DNA of 64,000 bases from an uncultured Sphaerochaeta sp. (GCF_963677315.1 NZ_OY781939.1:2604001-2668000), one strand, 5' to 3'; shown: positions 9,289-18,180, counted from the first letter of the stretch. The notes: generated by a model not told the origin, from the sequence alone. Made by a program: numbers and translations.

Positions 9289-11232
9289 ATGCTCGTATAC
9301 GAAGGGGATAAGCAGCAATTCTTATCTGACGTCCAGGATAATTCAATAGACCAGAAGATTGAAATGAATATGTGGAACAGGCTTCATAAAAGAGTCAGCT
9401 CAAGTGAAGAACAGTCCTGGCGTAACTCATTGAATTACATGCAGAATGTATTACTCGACTCTGAGATCCCTGACACCTCCGGTGTTGCTATTGAATTTGG
9501 TATACCCAATACCAATAAACGAGTCGATTTCATCCTTACCGGTTTGGACAAAGAAAATCAGCACAATGCGGTAATCGTTGAGCTGAAACAGTGGAGCAAG
9601 GTTGAACCTGTCCCCTATGTTGACCAACTTCTGGAGGCGGAGATCATCGATGTACAGACACGCTTCTCCCATGGACAACAGGTTGTACACCATCCCTCCT
9701 ACCAAGCATGGTCCTACCGCTCCCTTATCTCCAATTTCAACGCAAATGTCCATGCGATTCCAATCCATTTGGAGAGCTGTGCGTATTTGCACAACTATGT
9801 ACCACCCGAAGATGACCCACTGAAGCAACACTACTTCCAAAGCCTTCTTGATGAATCACCAGTCTTTTACCGTAGTGATGTAATGAAGCTTAGGGCGTTT
9901 ATCAAGAAGTACATCCATACAGGGGATGCAAAGCAAACCTTGTACTACATCGATAACGGTGAAATCAGGCCCTCCAAGAGCCTGCAAGACGCTCTCTCTG
10001 CAATGCTGAGAGGGAAAGAGGAGTTCATACTCATAGACGAACAAAAGATAGTCTATGAGCAGATGCTCTCCTTTGCTCGCAGAAGTAAAGAGGACGGGAA
10101 GAAACGGGTTTTCATTGTACAAGGGGGACCTGGAACGGGGAAGACAGTAGTTGCCATCAACCTTCTTGTGCAGTTGATCAATGATGACCAGGTGTGTGCA
10201 TACGTGACAAAGAACAGTGCTCCCCGTAAGGTGTTTGAGGCAAAACTCCGCTCTGGCGCATTCAAGAGAAATAATATCAGCAGCTTGTTCAAAGGTTCTA
10301 CGGCATTTGTTGATGCAGATACCAATGACTTCGGCACCCTCATTGTTGATGAAGCCCACCGACTCAACAAACGCTCCCAGCAGGGACCAAAGGTTACCGG
10401 TGAAGATCAGATCAAGGAGATCATCAACGCAAGCAGGTGCAGCGTGTTCTTTATTGATGAAGACCAGCGTGTTACTGCACAAGATTATGGTGACCGGGCT
10501 CAAATTCTCTATTGGGCCAAAGCTTTCAATGCAGAGGTGCAGGAGGGGAGGCTTCTCTCCCAGTTCCGTTGCAATGGTTCTGATGGATATCTTTCATGGC
10601 TTGATGGAGTACTGGGAATCCAGGAAGAGACAGCCAATCCCACCTTGGAAGGTATCGACTATGACTTCCGGGTAGTGGAAAATCCCCATGAACTGCGTAG
10701 GCTTATTGAAGAGAGAAATAGGGAAGATGATAAAGCCAGGATTGTAGCAGGGTACTGTTGGGATTGGGTGAGTAAGAACAATCCAGATTCCGTTCCAGAT
10801 ATTACCATTGATGACTTTTCCATGTACTGGAACCTCAGCAGTGATGGCACCTATGCAATTTCCAAAGGGTCAATCAACCAAGTAGGCTGCATTCATACCA
10901 CCCAGGGACTTGAATTCAGCTATGTCGGGGTGATCATAGGGGATGACCTCCGATTTGAAAAGGGGAATGTCATCTCTGATTACACCAAGCGAGCAAGAAC
11001 CGACCAATCACTGAAAGGATTGAAAGGACCTATCAAGAAGGGTGATCAGGAGGCAATGAAAACAGCCGACATCATCATACGCAATACCTACCGCACACTC
11101 ATGAGCCGGGGGATGAAAGGCTGTTATGTCTATTGTACAAATAAAGAGCTTGCTCACTTCCTGAAGACCAGAATAGCTGGGTATGGAGAAGAAGACGAGA
11201 GTCCCTTGTTGGTGGCCGAGGAGATAGAGTAA
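9289..11232 (+). CDS. PD-(D/E)XK nuclease fused to superfamily 1-like helicase (DUF2075)
   Basis: The ATG at 9289 is favoured over the GTG at 9286 because of its distance from GGAGGG. The 647-residue protein starts with a PD-(D/E)XK-type nuclease region (about 60-130): D83 in RVDFIL and E98-L-K100 in VIVELKQW. A DUF2075 helicase/ATPase follows: Walker A GGPGTGKT (279-286), Walker B VDEAH (D354), a FFIDEDQRV sensor motif, SQFRCNGSDGY, the TTQGLEFSYVGVI motif and a final RTLMSRGMKG. It likely translocates on and cuts nucleic acid. The co-directional MazG gene upstream and the HNH nuclease beyond suggest a defence-type module; that role is inferred. Confidence 0.88.
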   Translation: MLVYEGDKQQFLSDVQDNSIDQKIEMNMWNRLHKRVSSSEEQSWRNSLNYMQNVLLDSEIPDTSGVAIEFGIPNTNKRVDFILTGLDKENQHNAVIVELKQWSKVEPVPYVDQLLEAEIIDVQTRFSHGQQVVHHPSYQAWSYRSLISNFNANVHAIPIHLESCAYLHNYVPPEDDPLKQHYFQSLLDESPVFYRSDVMKLRAFIKKYIHTGDAKQTLYYIDNGEIRPSKSLQDALSAMLRGKEEFILIDEQKIVYEQMLSFARRSKEDGKKRVFIVQGGPGTGKTVVAINLLVQLINDDQVCAYVTKNSAPRKVFEAKLRSGAFKRNNISSLFKGSTAFVDADTNDFGTLIVDEAHRLNKRSQQGPKVTGEDQIKEIINASRCSVFFIDEDQRVTAQDYGDRAQILYWAKAFNAEVQEGRLLSQFRCNGSDGYLSWLDGVLGIQEETANPTLEGIDYDFRVVENPHELRRLIEERNREDDKARIVAGYCWDWVSKNNPDSVPDITIDDFSMYWNLSSDGTYAISKGSINQVGCIHTTQGLEFSYVGVIIGDDLRFEKGNVISDYTKRARTDQSLKGLKGPIKKGDQEAMKTADIIIRNTYRTLMSRGMKGCYVYCTNKELAHFLKTRIAGYGEEDESPLLVAEEIE

Positions 11233-11811
11233 AAGAAATTACTACCAGAGAAAGATATCCCAAGTATCGGAAGTTCTCATACACCTGCTATCGATAGATA
11301 GAAAATCTTTCTAATTCCAGATATGTTTACTGCTACAGGAAATTTGTTCTAACCTGACTCCGCTTTAATACAATCATTGGTAGAATTGTAAGTGACAGCT
11401 GATGAAGGTGTCGAATGCAATGATACTTGTGGTGTTTAACAGCTTCTCCGGCTTGGTTGGATTGTTGTTGCTGGAGAATTTCTTCATCCTGTGCTGTACG
11501 TATGCACGAGCCTCCCAGCGGAAAGCTTAGGATTTCTGACGAATGGTCTTCATCCTGCTCCATTTGGAAGTAATCGCTTTCGCAAGCAGGTCGTTACCTT
11601 GTTTTTACCGGTTCTCGGCGGCCCAGATAGGCAAGCGATCCGTTGTTGAGACGTACGGTCACAGCGTTCATGACCACAATCTAGGGAATATGAATAAGTC
11701 AGTGTTGTTTCGAGGTAATGAGCAAAGGAATATGAACTATGCGCTAAGAAACGCGAATTTTTATACTCTTAGCTATAAATAATGTGTTATCCTATAGCTT
11801 AGGAAGGATTG
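11233..11811. other. Intergenic/degraded region without a supportable gene
   Basis: About 580 bases between the nuclease-helicase and the lipoprotein. Short ORFs on both strands show no recognisable domain, and base composition shifts from the GC level of the nuclease genes to strongly AT-rich toward 11800. It may hold remains of a deleted gene or insertion element. An AAGGA-type ribosome-binding site at its end (11801-11808) belongs to the next gene. Confidence 0.5.
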
Positions 11812-13317
11812 ATGAATCACGCGAAACATACATTGCAAATTTTAATAGTTGGGCTAGTAGTTTTATTTTCAAACTGTTCGCAAGAAATGGATTTTTTTGC
11901 TGATACCCCATATACCTTCAGTTATGAATTATTGCTTATCAACAACCAGAACTACGTAAAGATTTCTCCTTATGCATATCCCAACAATCAAGGATATAAG
12001 TGCTTTTACACACTAGACGGTTCAAACCCCATTGAAAACGGCATTGAGTATACGGAGCCAATACAAATTGAATCAACCACTACAATAAAGACAGTTTTAA
12101 AGAAAAATCAAAAAGTATTCTCACTCATTGATACCCATGTTTGTGAACTAACAAAGTCCACAAAGCCTAGACTTGATTTGCCAAATGAGTATTTTACTAA
12201 CAACAGAGAATATGACTCGATAATTCAAATCAACAATTCAACATGGTCAATTCCGCCAGGAACAAACATAGAGCTAAATATTTTCAATGAGACTGAAGTA
12301 CATTATACGCTTGATGGAACAACCCCAACCCTAGAAAGTCCAAAGTATAATGGACAAATACTGATTGAGAATCCATGTACCTTGAAAGCGAGAAGTTATC
12401 CATCTTCTTTAGCCCATTTTGGTCCATCTGATATATTATCGGTTGATTTTGTAGCGCGTCTAAAAAAACCAGTGTTCTCGGTTGAGTCAACACAGTACAT
12501 GTATGACGAAACAAGACCTGAAATCCATATATCCAGTCCTGACAATGCTTACATTTCTTATATTTTAAATTCTAATAATGATGTTTTAACTACACCTTCC
12601 AGATTTAATTACACTGGCGCAATCAACCTAGATCAATTAATTAGGAATTACTACTCTTATCCTGATTGGTCCTATTTAACTAAAACTTTTAAAATAACTG
12701 CTGTTGCTACTGGAAAAGATGGATATCGAGACTCGTTACAAGCTACAAATAATTATCCTATCGTAGGAGAGGCCGGAGGTTTTCTTGTATATGATAAAGG
12801 AGAATATTCAGAAGGATGGCGATATTTAGAAGTCACCCCAAACCAAGTACGAGCATCAGATGGTGGTAGCTACTGTGAAACCTACGAAGAAGAAATTTCT
12901 AGCGGTTTTTCTAAGGCGTATAAATATGTATTTGGATATAATAAGTCAGAAATGCCTTTACCAGAATGGAATAACACTGATGCAAGAATTAATACGGAGA
13001 ATCTAGTTAATTGGTATGGAGAGGAAGCTTTTATCTCACCTGATTCTTGGAATATGGAAACAACACCAAATTATGCGTTGAGATTATGTTCTGAACTCTC
13101 ATATAATGGATATGATGATTGGTACCTACCAACTTATTCAGAAGGTAAATATATACAGGATTCATTTGAAAATGGATTAATGGATACTTCTGTATATTGG
13201 TTCTGGGCATATGGCACAAGTGATTCAGTATATGTATATAGATATCATCGAGGCTGGTCTAGTGAATCTCAGTCATTGGGAGATGAGAATTGTGTTTTAG
13301 CTGTTAGGCGTTTCTAG
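11812..13317 (+). CDS. Lipoprotein with chitobiase/hexosaminidase C-terminal-like repeats and DUF1566-like C terminus
   Basis: Starting at ATG 11812 (AGGAAGGA upstream), the protein has a signal sequence ending in a relaxed spirochaete-type lipobox (VVLFSNC). Two beta-rich modules carry the hallmark FYTLDGSNPIENG and HYTLDGTTPTLES of the chitobiase/beta-hexosaminidase C-terminal-like (CHB_HEX_C_1) family. The last ~110 residues (YNGYDDWYLPTYSEGK, then DENCVLAVRRF) resemble DUF1566/Lcl-type domains found at the end of secreted bacterial proteins. It is probably surface exposed. Coding sequence is markedly more AT-rich than the flanking genes, a sign of separate origin. No enzyme domain is seen. 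Confidence 0.75.
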   Translation: MNHAKHTLQILIVGLVVLFSNCSQEMDFFADTPYTFSYELLLINNQNYVKISPYAYPNNQGYKCFYTLDGSNPIENGIEYTEPIQIESTTTIKTVLKKNQKVFSLIDTHVCELTKSTKPRLDLPNEYFTNNREYDSIIQINNSTWSIPPGTNIELNIFNETEVHYTLDGTTPTLESPKYNGQILIENPCTLKARSYPSSLAHFGPSDILSVDFVARLKKPVFSVESTQYMYDETRPEIHISSPDNAYISYILNSNNDVLTTPSRFNYTGAINLDQLIRNYYSYPDWSYLTKTFKITAVATGKDGYRDSLQATNNYPIVGEAGGFLVYDKGEYSEGWRYLEVTPNQVRASDGGSYCETYEEEISSGFSKAYKYVFGYNKSEMPLPEWNNTDARINTENLVNWYGEEAFISPDSWNMETTPNYALRLCSELSYNGYDDWYLPTYSEGKYIQDSFENGLMDTSVYWFWAYGTSDSVYVYRYHRGWSSESQSLGDENCVLAVRRF

Positions 13318-13333
13318 AATTTAGGATATCTAA

Positions 13334-13640
13334 TTATTGATTTGATCTATATATCGGCTCATATTCCACAGTAATAGCGTCCTCAAACTTCATGCCCCTG
13401 CTTTCCAGTTGCGCCCTGATCTTTTCTCCAATCGACATGGTATCGGGGAATGTCATTTGTCCCTCTGTCTCTGCATCAGCAATCCTTGAGAGAGAGTCCA
13501 GAGCATCATCGTGGGCACAGAACGGATAGGCTCTGTATTCCTGATTGATGATGGATGTCTTGATATCTTCCCTCTGGTCTTCCCCGTTCTAGTGCCATAC
13601 GTTCGCTTCCAGCCTCCCCAATAGCCCTCTCTGAAATTAA
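13334..13640 (-). pseudogene. Phage terminase large subunit, C-terminal remnant
   Basis: Reading leftwards to the TAA at 13334, the sequence encodes YRAYPFCAHDDALDSLSRIA followed by about 50 further residues. The HDDALDSL motif is the typical last catalytic-site segment of phage large terminase nuclease domains. The upstream part continues in a different frame (AIGEAGSERMALERGRPEG), so at least one frameshift is present and no start or ATPase domain remains. It is the only clear prophage trace in the island. The right boundary is approximate. Confidence 0.65.
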
Positions 13641-13705
13641 AAAATTTTTCTTAAGTGTTACTCCCAATCTGTTGATTGCAAATTGCCACAACTACTACTA
13701 TACTA

Positions 13706-13733
13706 TTGCTAAAGGTCCAAAATAGGTTATAAT
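13706..13733 (+). promoter_or_regulatory. Promoter of hipBA, possibly giving a leaderless transcript
   Basis: TTGCTA (13706-13711), a 16-base spacer and a perfect TATAAT (13728-13733). The ATG of the antitoxin gene is at 13741, where transcription should start, and no ribosome-binding site is visible. Confidence 0.6.
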
Positions 13734-13740
13734 TAATACT

Positions 13741-14049
13741 ATGATAGCACTTATAAGTCCATCAATAGCCCAGAAGAAGATAGCACAGAACTTGAAAGAG
13801 CGCAGATTGCAAATGAACTTGACCCAAGAAGGGTTATCAGCTCGCTCGGGAGTACCGCTGGCAACCCTACGCAAGTTTGAACAACAGGGTCTTATATCCT
13901 TGGAATCGCTCTTGAAGCTTATGATGGTACTGGGTATGTTGGAATCTATGGTTGCAGCCACTAAGGTTTCACAAACCTCATTCTCCTCAATAGATGAAGT
14001 CATTGCATTGGAGACTTTGCCAAAGCGGAAGCGGGGAAGGAAAGCATGA
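13741..14049 (+). CDS. HipB-like XRE-family antitoxin/regulator
   Basis: The 102-residue protein contains one XRE-type helix-turn-helix (about 22-75: RLQMNLTQEGLSARSGVPLATLRKFEQ), followed by a basic tail (PKRKRGRKA). Its stop overlaps the start of the HipA-like gene by the ATGA arrangement, the normal order for hipBA-type operons in which the small DNA-binding protein neutralises the kinase and represses the promoter. The start codon at 13741 lies at the predicted transcription start, suggesting leaderless translation; an internal ATG at residue 25 would remove part of the fold and is less likely. Confidence 0.87.
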   Translation: MIALISPSIAQKKIAQNLKERRLQMNLTQEGLSARSGVPLATLRKFEQQGLISLESLLKLMMVLGMLESMVAATKVSQTSFSSIDEVIALETLPKRKRGRKA

Positions 14050-15278
14050 AACCTTACACAGCGGTGAAGACCATCATTGTGAAGATCAATTTTGGTAATG
14101 GAACCAATCCTGTTGGTCGTCTGGCATTGCGAGATCGTCGTATCTACTTCTCTTATGAACTGTCTTTCCTCGAACAAGGCCTTGATATCTCTCCATTCTC
14201 TCTTCCCTTGCAAGTAGGTGTGAAGACTTTCGACCATAGTTTGTTTGAAGGATTGCCTGGTGTATTCAATGACAGTCTTCCTGACGGTTGGGGTAGGCTT
14301 CTCCTAGATCGTTTTGTTCGCTCTCAAGGTATCTTACCATCAGAGCTTTCTCCCTTGGATCGATTGGCAATGATTGGATCACAAGGTCTTGGTGCATTGG
14401 TATATGAACCTGAGTATGATGTTCCTTTTGATGGTGGGCCAGTTGACTTGAACCTTGTTGCATCACAGGCACAAGAAGTACTTGAGGGATCCTCCTCAGA
14501 GGTTGTAAGCCGTCTTCTTGCGTTGAATGGATCCTCCTCTGGCGCACGACCAAAGGCATTAATTGGTGTTTCTGAGAACAAAGAGCGAATTCTTCATGGA
14601 AAAGAATCATTTACCGCGGGGTATGAGCCTTGGTTGGTGAAATTTCCAAACACACAAGATGGTATCGATGCTGGTGCTATTGAGTATGTGTATGCCTTGA
14701 TGGCAAAGCAGTCGGGCATACTAATGCCCGAAGTTCACTTGTTCTCAGCCCATGAAGGGCCGGGGTATTTTGCTGCCAAGCGGTTTGATCGAAATGGGGC
14801 TAAGCGCTTGCATATGCATACTGTTAGTGGGTTGTTACATGCTGATTTTCGCTTTCCCTCACTTGATTACCAAGACTTGCTGAATCTTACATCCATGTTG
14901 ACCAGTGATATCCGGGAGGTAGAGAAAATGTATCGTCTTGCAGTATTCAACGTCCTAGCGCATAATCGTGATGACCACGCGAAAAACTTTAGCTTCCTCA
15001 TGGATGCACACGGGAAGTGGACACTTTCTCCGGCCTATGACCTTACCTTCTCCTCCGGCCCAGGAGGGGAGCAAAGTACCATGGTCATGGGGGAAGGCAG
15101 GTCTCCTGATGTAGAGCATCTTCTCAGGTTGGGTCTTAATACCAAGCTTTCGAAGCAGCAGATTTCTTCAATCATTGACCAGACTCGTTCAGCGCTATCA
15201 GGGTGGAATACGCTTGCAAGGCAATATGGCGTAAGCAATGAGAATATATCCTTGATTTCCCAGAATATCTGTCAGTAA
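14046..15278 (+). CDS. HipA-like serine/threonine kinase toxin
   Basis: The 410-residue protein has the HipA layout: an N-terminal subdomain (FEGLPGVFNDSLPDGWGRLL), a glycine/serine-rich loop before a conserved lysine (SSGARPKALI), a second lysine segment (LVKFPN), and the catalytic/Mg site AHNRDDHAKNFSF with the following LSPAYDLTF. HipA kinases phosphorylate aminoacyl-tRNA synthetases or related targets and can induce growth arrest. All key motifs are present and length is normal (about 400-440), so the toxin appears intact. It is translationally coupled to the antitoxin gene and ends tail-to-tail with the DUF2779 gene, 3 bases away. Confidence 0.92.
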   Translation: MKPYTAVKTIIVKINFGNGTNPVGRLALRDRRIYFSYELSFLEQGLDISPFSLPLQVGVKTFDHSLFEGLPGVFNDSLPDGWGRLLLDRFVRSQGILPSELSPLDRLAMIGSQGLGALVYEPEYDVPFDGGPVDLNLVASQAQEVLEGSSSEVVSRLLALNGSSSGARPKALIGVSENKERILHGKESFTAGYEPWLVKFPNTQDGIDAGAIEYVYALMAKQSGILMPEVHLFSAHEGPGYFAAKRFDRNGAKRLHMHTVSGLLHADFRFPSLDYQDLLNLTSMLTSDIREVEKMYRLAVFNVLAHNRDDHAKNFSFLMDAHGKWTLSPAYDLTFSSGPGGEQSTMVMGEGRSPDVEHLLRLGLNTKLSKQQISSIIDQTRSALSGWNTLARQYGVSNENISLISQNICQ

Positions 15279-15281
15279 ATC

Positions 15282-17258
15282 CTAGTGGCAGAGATCTTTC
15301 AATCCTTCCCAGATCATGACCATCGCCATCGTATCCAATTCGCAGTACTTCAGAAGAGCCTTCTGTATTTCGCTACGTTCGTAGTCTGACATCTCCTCAA
15401 ACTGCATCCTTGCATATGCGGTGAGAGCGGCACCCCCTTCCCTGAGTTCATCATCACTGCTCAAAATTTCAAGATCCTTCTCAGATACATCCTGGAACAT
15501 CCTTGGTAGCAGCTTGTAGGGGTCAGTTACCTTTCCATCCTTAATCTTGACCCATTGCCAGTCTTCGAAGTTTGTACTCTTAATCCCTCCCTCCATCCCA
15601 TAGATTGGCTTTGAGTATTTCTCTTGCAATAAGGTCGAGCTATTCAGAATTGCTGGGAGTACCTGTTTGATAGAATTGGACCCATTGGTAGCTGGATCAT
15701 AATAGTAACGTTTCACAACTTCCCATAGGTCAACCATATCTCTTTCTCCGCTCCACTGCTCCGAGGATTTGCCTGTTGCATGGGTGATGGTCTTGATGAA
15801 GCTCAGGAGTTGCTCTTTGTCAGGAATGGGTCCTGTATCAGAGGTGACTTGCTGATAGATCAAATTGAGGAATGTATTTTCATGGTTGGAGTAGCGAAAA
15901 ATGCTTCCCTGGTCATGGTCCAACTGTTCTTTCAGTGCCCGTATAAACTCGTAATTGGGAAATACCCCGCGTTCTGTGTTCAGATACTCTCCAGCATGTT
16001 CGACAGTACCGTTCTCACGAACGATATGATGGGAAAACTGAAATGCAACTCCTTCATAGGGGTGGAGACCTGCATTGAATGGGATAGCAACCATGGTAGT
16101 CTCGAAGTCGATGAAGTGAAGGGGGAAAACCCAACTCTTCATTTCCTTCATTAGGTTCTCTCTATCAAGCCAAGGAGAATGGTCTCTTATTTTGTACTTT
16201 TGAATCTGCAGCCATTGTCGTTCACTCGCCGATATCCCTGGTTTTGTATCGGGTTTTGGATGAATATCACCCTCACTGATGTCATCCATCTTGATGATAC
16301 CGTCTTCAATCAGATCGTCCTTTCTCCTGAAGTTCCAGACATCCAAGACAGTTTGGCATGCAAGATCTTCATCGCTCCATCCAAGAACCTCTTTCCAACA
16401 CTCTTCCTTTCCGCTCTTGAGATTCGATTCTTCATTGTCATCGTTAGTGTGGAACTCACATGCAGCGCATTTCGAGGCAATGGGGGTATGTATCTTTGTA
16501 TCGGTACTATAGGAATCTGCCAAGAACTCGACATATTGGGAGAACTGAAGAGAGTTGTTATTGACTTCATGCTGACTCTGATAGATTCTCTCGCATTCAG
16601 CGTCCACAGGTACGGTGCAGAGAATCGGGGGTGTTAGGTCATCCTGGGTAAGGGTATCTGCTATGGTGACACCCTTTCGTCCTGTTTCATCTTTGATGAG
16701 CCGGAACTTCTGGTTCAATCCATCGGTTGGGCAAACAGCAGATTTGTCAGCCATCATAAGATGTGCTGATATCTCATAGTGAGGGAAAGCTAGGGAAAGC
16801 ACATACTTCTGAAATGCCACATCATAGAGATACGGCTCCCATGTTGCACTGATTGTTCCATCTCGGTTGGTAAAAGGGTGTGGTCCCCCAGGATTGAATG
16901 ATTTAGCCTTCACCTCATAGAGCCTGATTTGCTTGCCCTCTTTGACCAAGATATCAGCGCGTATAAACAGGTTCCCCGTTGCAATGGCTGCTTCATAGAG
17001 TATGACACTGTCAGTCTGTAGCAGATCATTGGTTTCCTTGAGCGCTTGCCCATAATCAAGACTCTTGATCTCATGACCACCTGGGAAATAGCATTTTGCA
17101 AGCTCCCCAACCTGAAATCCCCCATCTGCCAGGGCAAGTAGAAAACTGTCATCAAGATTCTGGTTCGCATAGCACTCTTTCCCTGTATAGAAGAGCTTTG
17201 TTGGGCATTCAATTGCCAGCTTGAATCGGGATTTAGTCAGATACCTTTCTCTTGCCAT
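15282..17258 (-). CDS. DUF2779 protein: Cas4/RecB-like nuclease joined to RNase H-like exonuclease
   Basis: ATG 17258 with AGAGGAAG upstream is preferred over the TTG at 17273, giving 658 residues. The N-terminal half resembles a Cas4/RecB-like PD-(D/E)XK nuclease: an early cysteine in LAIECPTKLFY, acidic residue in FIRADILV, LYEVKAK as the ExK motif, and a later cysteine cluster (SKCAACEFH with the C of EECWKEV) that could hold an Fe-S cluster. The second half (DUF2779) starts with LHFIDFETT, then YSNHENTFL and YCELDTMAMV, spaced like a DEDD exonuclease. The protein is a stand-alone double nuclease of unknown role, sitting among toxin-antitoxin and defence-like genes. Confidence 0.82.
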   Translation of the reverse strand: MARERYLTKSRFKLAIECPTKLFYTGKECYANQNLDDSFLLALADGGFQVGELAKCYFPGGHEIKSLDYGQALKETNDLLQTDSVILYEAAIATGNLFIRADILVKEGKQIRLYEVKAKSFNPGGPHPFTNRDGTISATWEPYLYDVAFQKYVLSLAFPHYEISAHLMMADKSAVCPTDGLNQKFRLIKDETGRKGVTIADTLTQDDLTPPILCTVPVDAECERIYQSQHEVNNNSLQFSQYVEFLADSYSTDTKIHTPIASKCAACEFHTNDDNEESNLKSGKEECWKEVLGWSDEDLACQTVLDVWNFRRKDDLIEDGIIKMDDISEGDIHPKPDTKPGISASERQWLQIQKYKIRDHSPWLDRENLMKEMKSWVFPLHFIDFETTMVAIPFNAGLHPYEGVAFQFSHHIVRENGTVEHAGEYLNTERGVFPNYEFIRALKEQLDHDQGSIFRYSNHENTFLNLIYQQVTSDTGPIPDKEQLLSFIKTITHATGKSSEQWSGERDMVDLWEVVKRYYYDPATNGSNSIKQVLPAILNSSTLLQEKYSKPIYGMEGGIKSTNFEDWQWVKIKDGKVTDPYKLLPRMFQDVSEKDLEILSSDDELREGGAALTAYARMQFEEMSDYERSEIQKALLKYCELDTMAMVMIWEGLKDLCH

Positions 17259-17395
17259 TCTCTTCCTCTCCAAATGATTGTCACTGCATAGTATACAGCA
17301 TTTGAGTCACCGGTAATAAAATCATATGTAATGGTTTAAACGGGCATTTCCCCAGACCCAAAATATTGACAAGACGGTGGTTCTAGCTCACGCTC

Positions 17396-18010
17396 TTGCT
17401 GAATACACCGGATAAAGGAGAACTATTCCTCATAGCTAATATCAACAACAAGAAAAATAATATACCTCGAAGGCATATACTCAGTGGGTCGCAGGCGCGC
17501 CAAGTTCTGAACGAACTGGCAGAGAAAGATGCAACTATTGCCAAGGAAATTGAGAGACTTTCAGCCATGGTCTTCAATGACGTGTCGGTGGAGCAGGTTG
17601 CCTCTTCGGTATTCCTGGCACTCGATGGAATCGACATTGAAGAGTGTTGGAATGCATCGGGTAAGCAGTGGGGAGGCGGCTATCGCGATGAGGTTGATGT
17701 TGCTGATGACATGATTATGGAAGCCTTGTTTCCATTCGAGCAGAAAATCGATGTGTTTTACAAAGCAGGAGAATATGCTGCAGAACAGGAGTCCCTGCAT
17801 GGGGTGCTTTTAGGTATCTATCAGTTGATGGAGGATTCAACTTCCGAATTCTTTGAGAACTATATGGAAGACTATCCCCACTTGCTTAAGCAGGGGTTCA
17901 TTGATAACTGGAAGAAGAGGCATCCAAATGATGCCGATGGTTTGCAGAAGCTCAATACCTTCATTGAGAAGCATTGCCCTGCTTGGAGTACAGAAGGTAC
18001 TGAGTTATGA
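17396..18010 (+). CDS. Hypothetical protein, possibly 5'-truncated
   Basis: A 204-codon open frame with clearly biased coding sequence (ERLSAMVFNDVSVEQVASSV, ALFPFEQKIDVFYKAGEYAA) but no ATG near its beginning; the frame opens with TTG at 17396 and an AAGGAG inside it (near 17415) is not followed by a usable start codon. The mostly alpha-helical, acidic sequence resembles the C-terminal part of larger proteins found with SWIM-type zinc-finger domains, but I cannot name the family. It may be the surviving 3' end of a longer gene. Confidence 0.5.
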   Translation: MLNTPDKGELFLIANINNKKNNIPRRHILSGSQARQVLNELAEKDATIAKEIERLSAMVFNDVSVEQVASSVFLALDGIDIEECWNASGKQWGGGYRDEVDVADDMIMEALFPFEQKIDVFYKAGEYAAEQESLHGVLLGIYQLMEDSTSEFFENYMEDYPHLLKQGFIDNWKKRHPNDADGLQKLNTFIEKHCPAWSTEGTEL

Positions 18011-18049
18011 GCGTAGTGTATGGTTTTTCTTGCTAGTGACCATAAATAG

Positions 18050-18152
18050 AAAAATTCGCCATATAAGACAAATTATCAATTTTATTATTAAAAGTACGCC
18101 ATAGCGAACAAATATACATAGTTATAAGGAAAAGTACTCTATGGAAGACACA
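18050..18152. repeat. Three degenerate direct repeats with a 40-bp period
   Basis: Units begin at 18050 (AAAAATTCGCC), 18090 (AAAAGTACGCC) and 18130 (AAAAGTACTCT), each continuing with a related ATA/TGG...GA.CAAAT-like segment. A fourth, weaker copy may start near 18010. They fill the space between the hypothetical gene and the 3' end of the AAA_14 ATPase gene. No open frame or RNA signature was seen. Confidence 0.5.
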
Positions 18153-18180
18153 CAGCCAGGAGGGATCAGATGGAGAGAAC

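Noticed and set aside
11333..11782. Two short open frames (11333-11563 minus, 11543-11782 plus) in the gap after the nuclease-helicase
   Set aside because: Opposite-strand, overlapping, without start signals or recognisable protein pattern.
18010..18152. Possible small CRISPR array (40-bp period)
   Set aside because: Units are degenerate, only three or four, spacers are not distinct from repeats and no cas gene is nearby; Cas4-like character of the DUF2779 protein alone does not support CRISPR.
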